A stretch of DNA of 64,000 nucleotides. It comes from Allobosea sp. OK403 (lineage in GTDB: Bacteria; Pseudomonadota; Alphaproteobacteria; Rhizobiales; Beijerinckiaceae). Under the pieces are notes generated by a model that worked only from the letters and a program-made list of their open reading frames with translations, did not search any database and had not been told where the DNA came from. The translations under genes were made by a program, and so were the position numbers. The stretch spans positions 1 to 64,000 of the forward strand of contig NZ_FOQV01000003.1 in NCBI RefSeq assembly GCF_900113835.1. Reading direction: 5' to 3'. Positions within the stretch are counted from its first letter, which is position 1, and each line of letters opens with the position of its first letter. Of the stretch, positions 63,252 through 64,000 are shown one piece after another.

Positions 63252-64000
63252 ATGACCACGCCGAATTTCGACTTGCTGATCGACCGCCGCGGCACGCATT
63301 CGGCGAAATGGGACATGATGGAGGCAAATTTCGGCGTCCCAGCCGCCGACGGTATCGCCATGTGGGTGGCCGATATGGATTTCCAGCCACCGGCCTGCGT
63401 GCAGGCGGCGGTCGAGGCGATGGCCGGCCACGGCGTCTACGGCTATTTCGGCGATGACCGGAGCTATCGCGACGCCATCCGCTGGTGGATGAAAAACCGC
63501 CATGGCTGGGAGGTCGAGCCGCAGGCGATCTTCACCACCCATGGCCTTGTCAACGGCACCGCGCTCTGCGTCGAGGCCTTTACCAAGCCCGGCGACGGCA
63601 TCGTGCTGATGACGCCGGTCTACCACGCCTTCGCCCGCATCATCACTGCTGCCGGCCGGCGCGTGGTCGAATGCCCGCTCGCGCTCGCGGATGGGCGCTA
63701 TGTCCTCGACATCCCCGGCTGGGATGCGCGCATGACCGGCAGCGAGCGCATGCTGATCCTGTGCTCGCCGCATAATCCGGGCGGGCGCGTCTGGACAGCG
63801 GACGAATTGCGCGCCATCGCCGATTTCTGCAAGCGCCACGACCTCATCCTCGTCTCCGACGAGATCCACCACGATCTGGTCATGCCCGGGCAGCGCCATA
63901 CGGCGATGCCGCTCGCTGCGCCCGACATCCTCGACCGGCTGGTGATGATGACGGCGACGACCAAGACCTTCAACATCGCCGGCAGCCATATCGGCAACGT
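63252..64000 (+). CDS. MalY/PatB-type PLP-dependent aminotransferase or C-S lyase (truncated by the window edge)
   Basis: First 249 residues of a fold type I PLP enzyme. The MalY/PatB signature includes NFDLLIDRRGTHSAKWDMME, IAMWVADMDFQPPACVQAAV, the aromatic VYGYFGDDRSYRDAIRWWMK, CSPHNPGGRVWTAADELRAI (PLP Asn) and LVSDEIHHDLVMPGQRH. The Schiff-base Lys lies in MTATTKTFNIAGSHIGN at the very end. Homologues are cystathionine beta-lyases or aminotransferases. The 3' end is outside the window. Confidence 0.93.
   Translation, partial: MTTPNFDLLIDRRGTHSAKWDMMEANFGVPAADGIAMWVADMDFQPPACVQAAVEAMAGHGVYGYFGDDRSYRDAIRWWMKNRHGWEVEPQAIFTTHGLVNGTALCVEAFTKPGDGIVLMTPVYHAFARIITAAGRRVVECPLALADGRYVLDIPGWDARMTGSERMLILCSPHNPGGRVWTADELRAIADFCKRHDLILVSDEIHHDLVMPGQRHTAMPLAAPDILDRLVMMTATTKTFNIAGSHIGN

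Overview
The window is one contiguous stretch of high-GC (roughly two thirds G+C by eye) chromosome. Gene content and protein style point to an alphaproteobacterium of the Hyphomicrobiales. A Bosea-like (Boseaceae) source is my best guess, from the hisG-hisZ-hisS cluster, the groESL operon with CIRCE, the PutP-type hybrid kinase and the many Hyphomicrobiales-style intergenic palindromes. No rRNA, tRNA, CRISPR array or prophage was seen.

Layout. 1-7.5 kb: a truncated chemotaxis receptor, two paralogous L,D-transpeptidases around a DUF2076 protein, and a large autotransporter. 7.9-16.4 kb: a flippase-like protein, a TauE-type permease, an acetyltransferase-permease pair, and small regulators (LysR, AraC, MarR) each beside a small enzyme or small protein gene. 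16.6-21 kb: heat-shock controlled groES-groEL and an SbmA/YddA-type ABC exporter. 21.4-26.8 kb: a META-domain protein, the histidine cluster hisS-hisZ-hisG on the minus strand and a DUF3053 lipoprotein. 26.9-32.8 kb: the glycolate oxidase operon glcD-glcE-glcF with a LysR regulator divergent from it. A GIY-YIG nuclease gene sits between glcD and glcE. 32.8-46.1 kb: an SMP-30 lactonase, an orphan peptide-type binding protein, an AbrB-type permease, an aminotransferase, mscL, a symporter-histidine kinase-receiver hybrid, a thioesterase, a tyrosine phosphatase-like protein, an Lrp regulator and xseB. 46.2-54.3 kb: LysR, quinone-reductase-like and pirin genes, two permeases, an amidase, and a second binding protein paralogous to the first. 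54.4-60.8 kb: dxs-tlyA, a hypothetical gene, an SRAP peptidase, a gamma-glutamyltransferase-family enzyme and an orphan HigA. 60.8-62.8 kb: an AT-richer island with a stand-alone reverse transcriptase preceded by two perfect 130-bp direct repeats. The window ends inside a MalY/PatB-type aminotransferase.

The most unusual content is not the housekeeping genes but the repeat landscape and two small mobile-looking units. At least twenty intergenic palindromic elements fall into a few related families. One copy lies in frame inside glcE, one supplies the last residues of HisS, and two provide stop codons. A GIY-YIG nuclease gene is bracketed by about 45-bp imperfect terminal inverted repeats of the same superfamily, which makes it a candidate for the enzyme that moves them. 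The reverse transcriptase with its structured duplicated leader is the best candidate for an undescribed system, possibly a defence RT with an upstream template RNA.

All family assignments come from reading translated sequence and recognising motifs. No database search was run.
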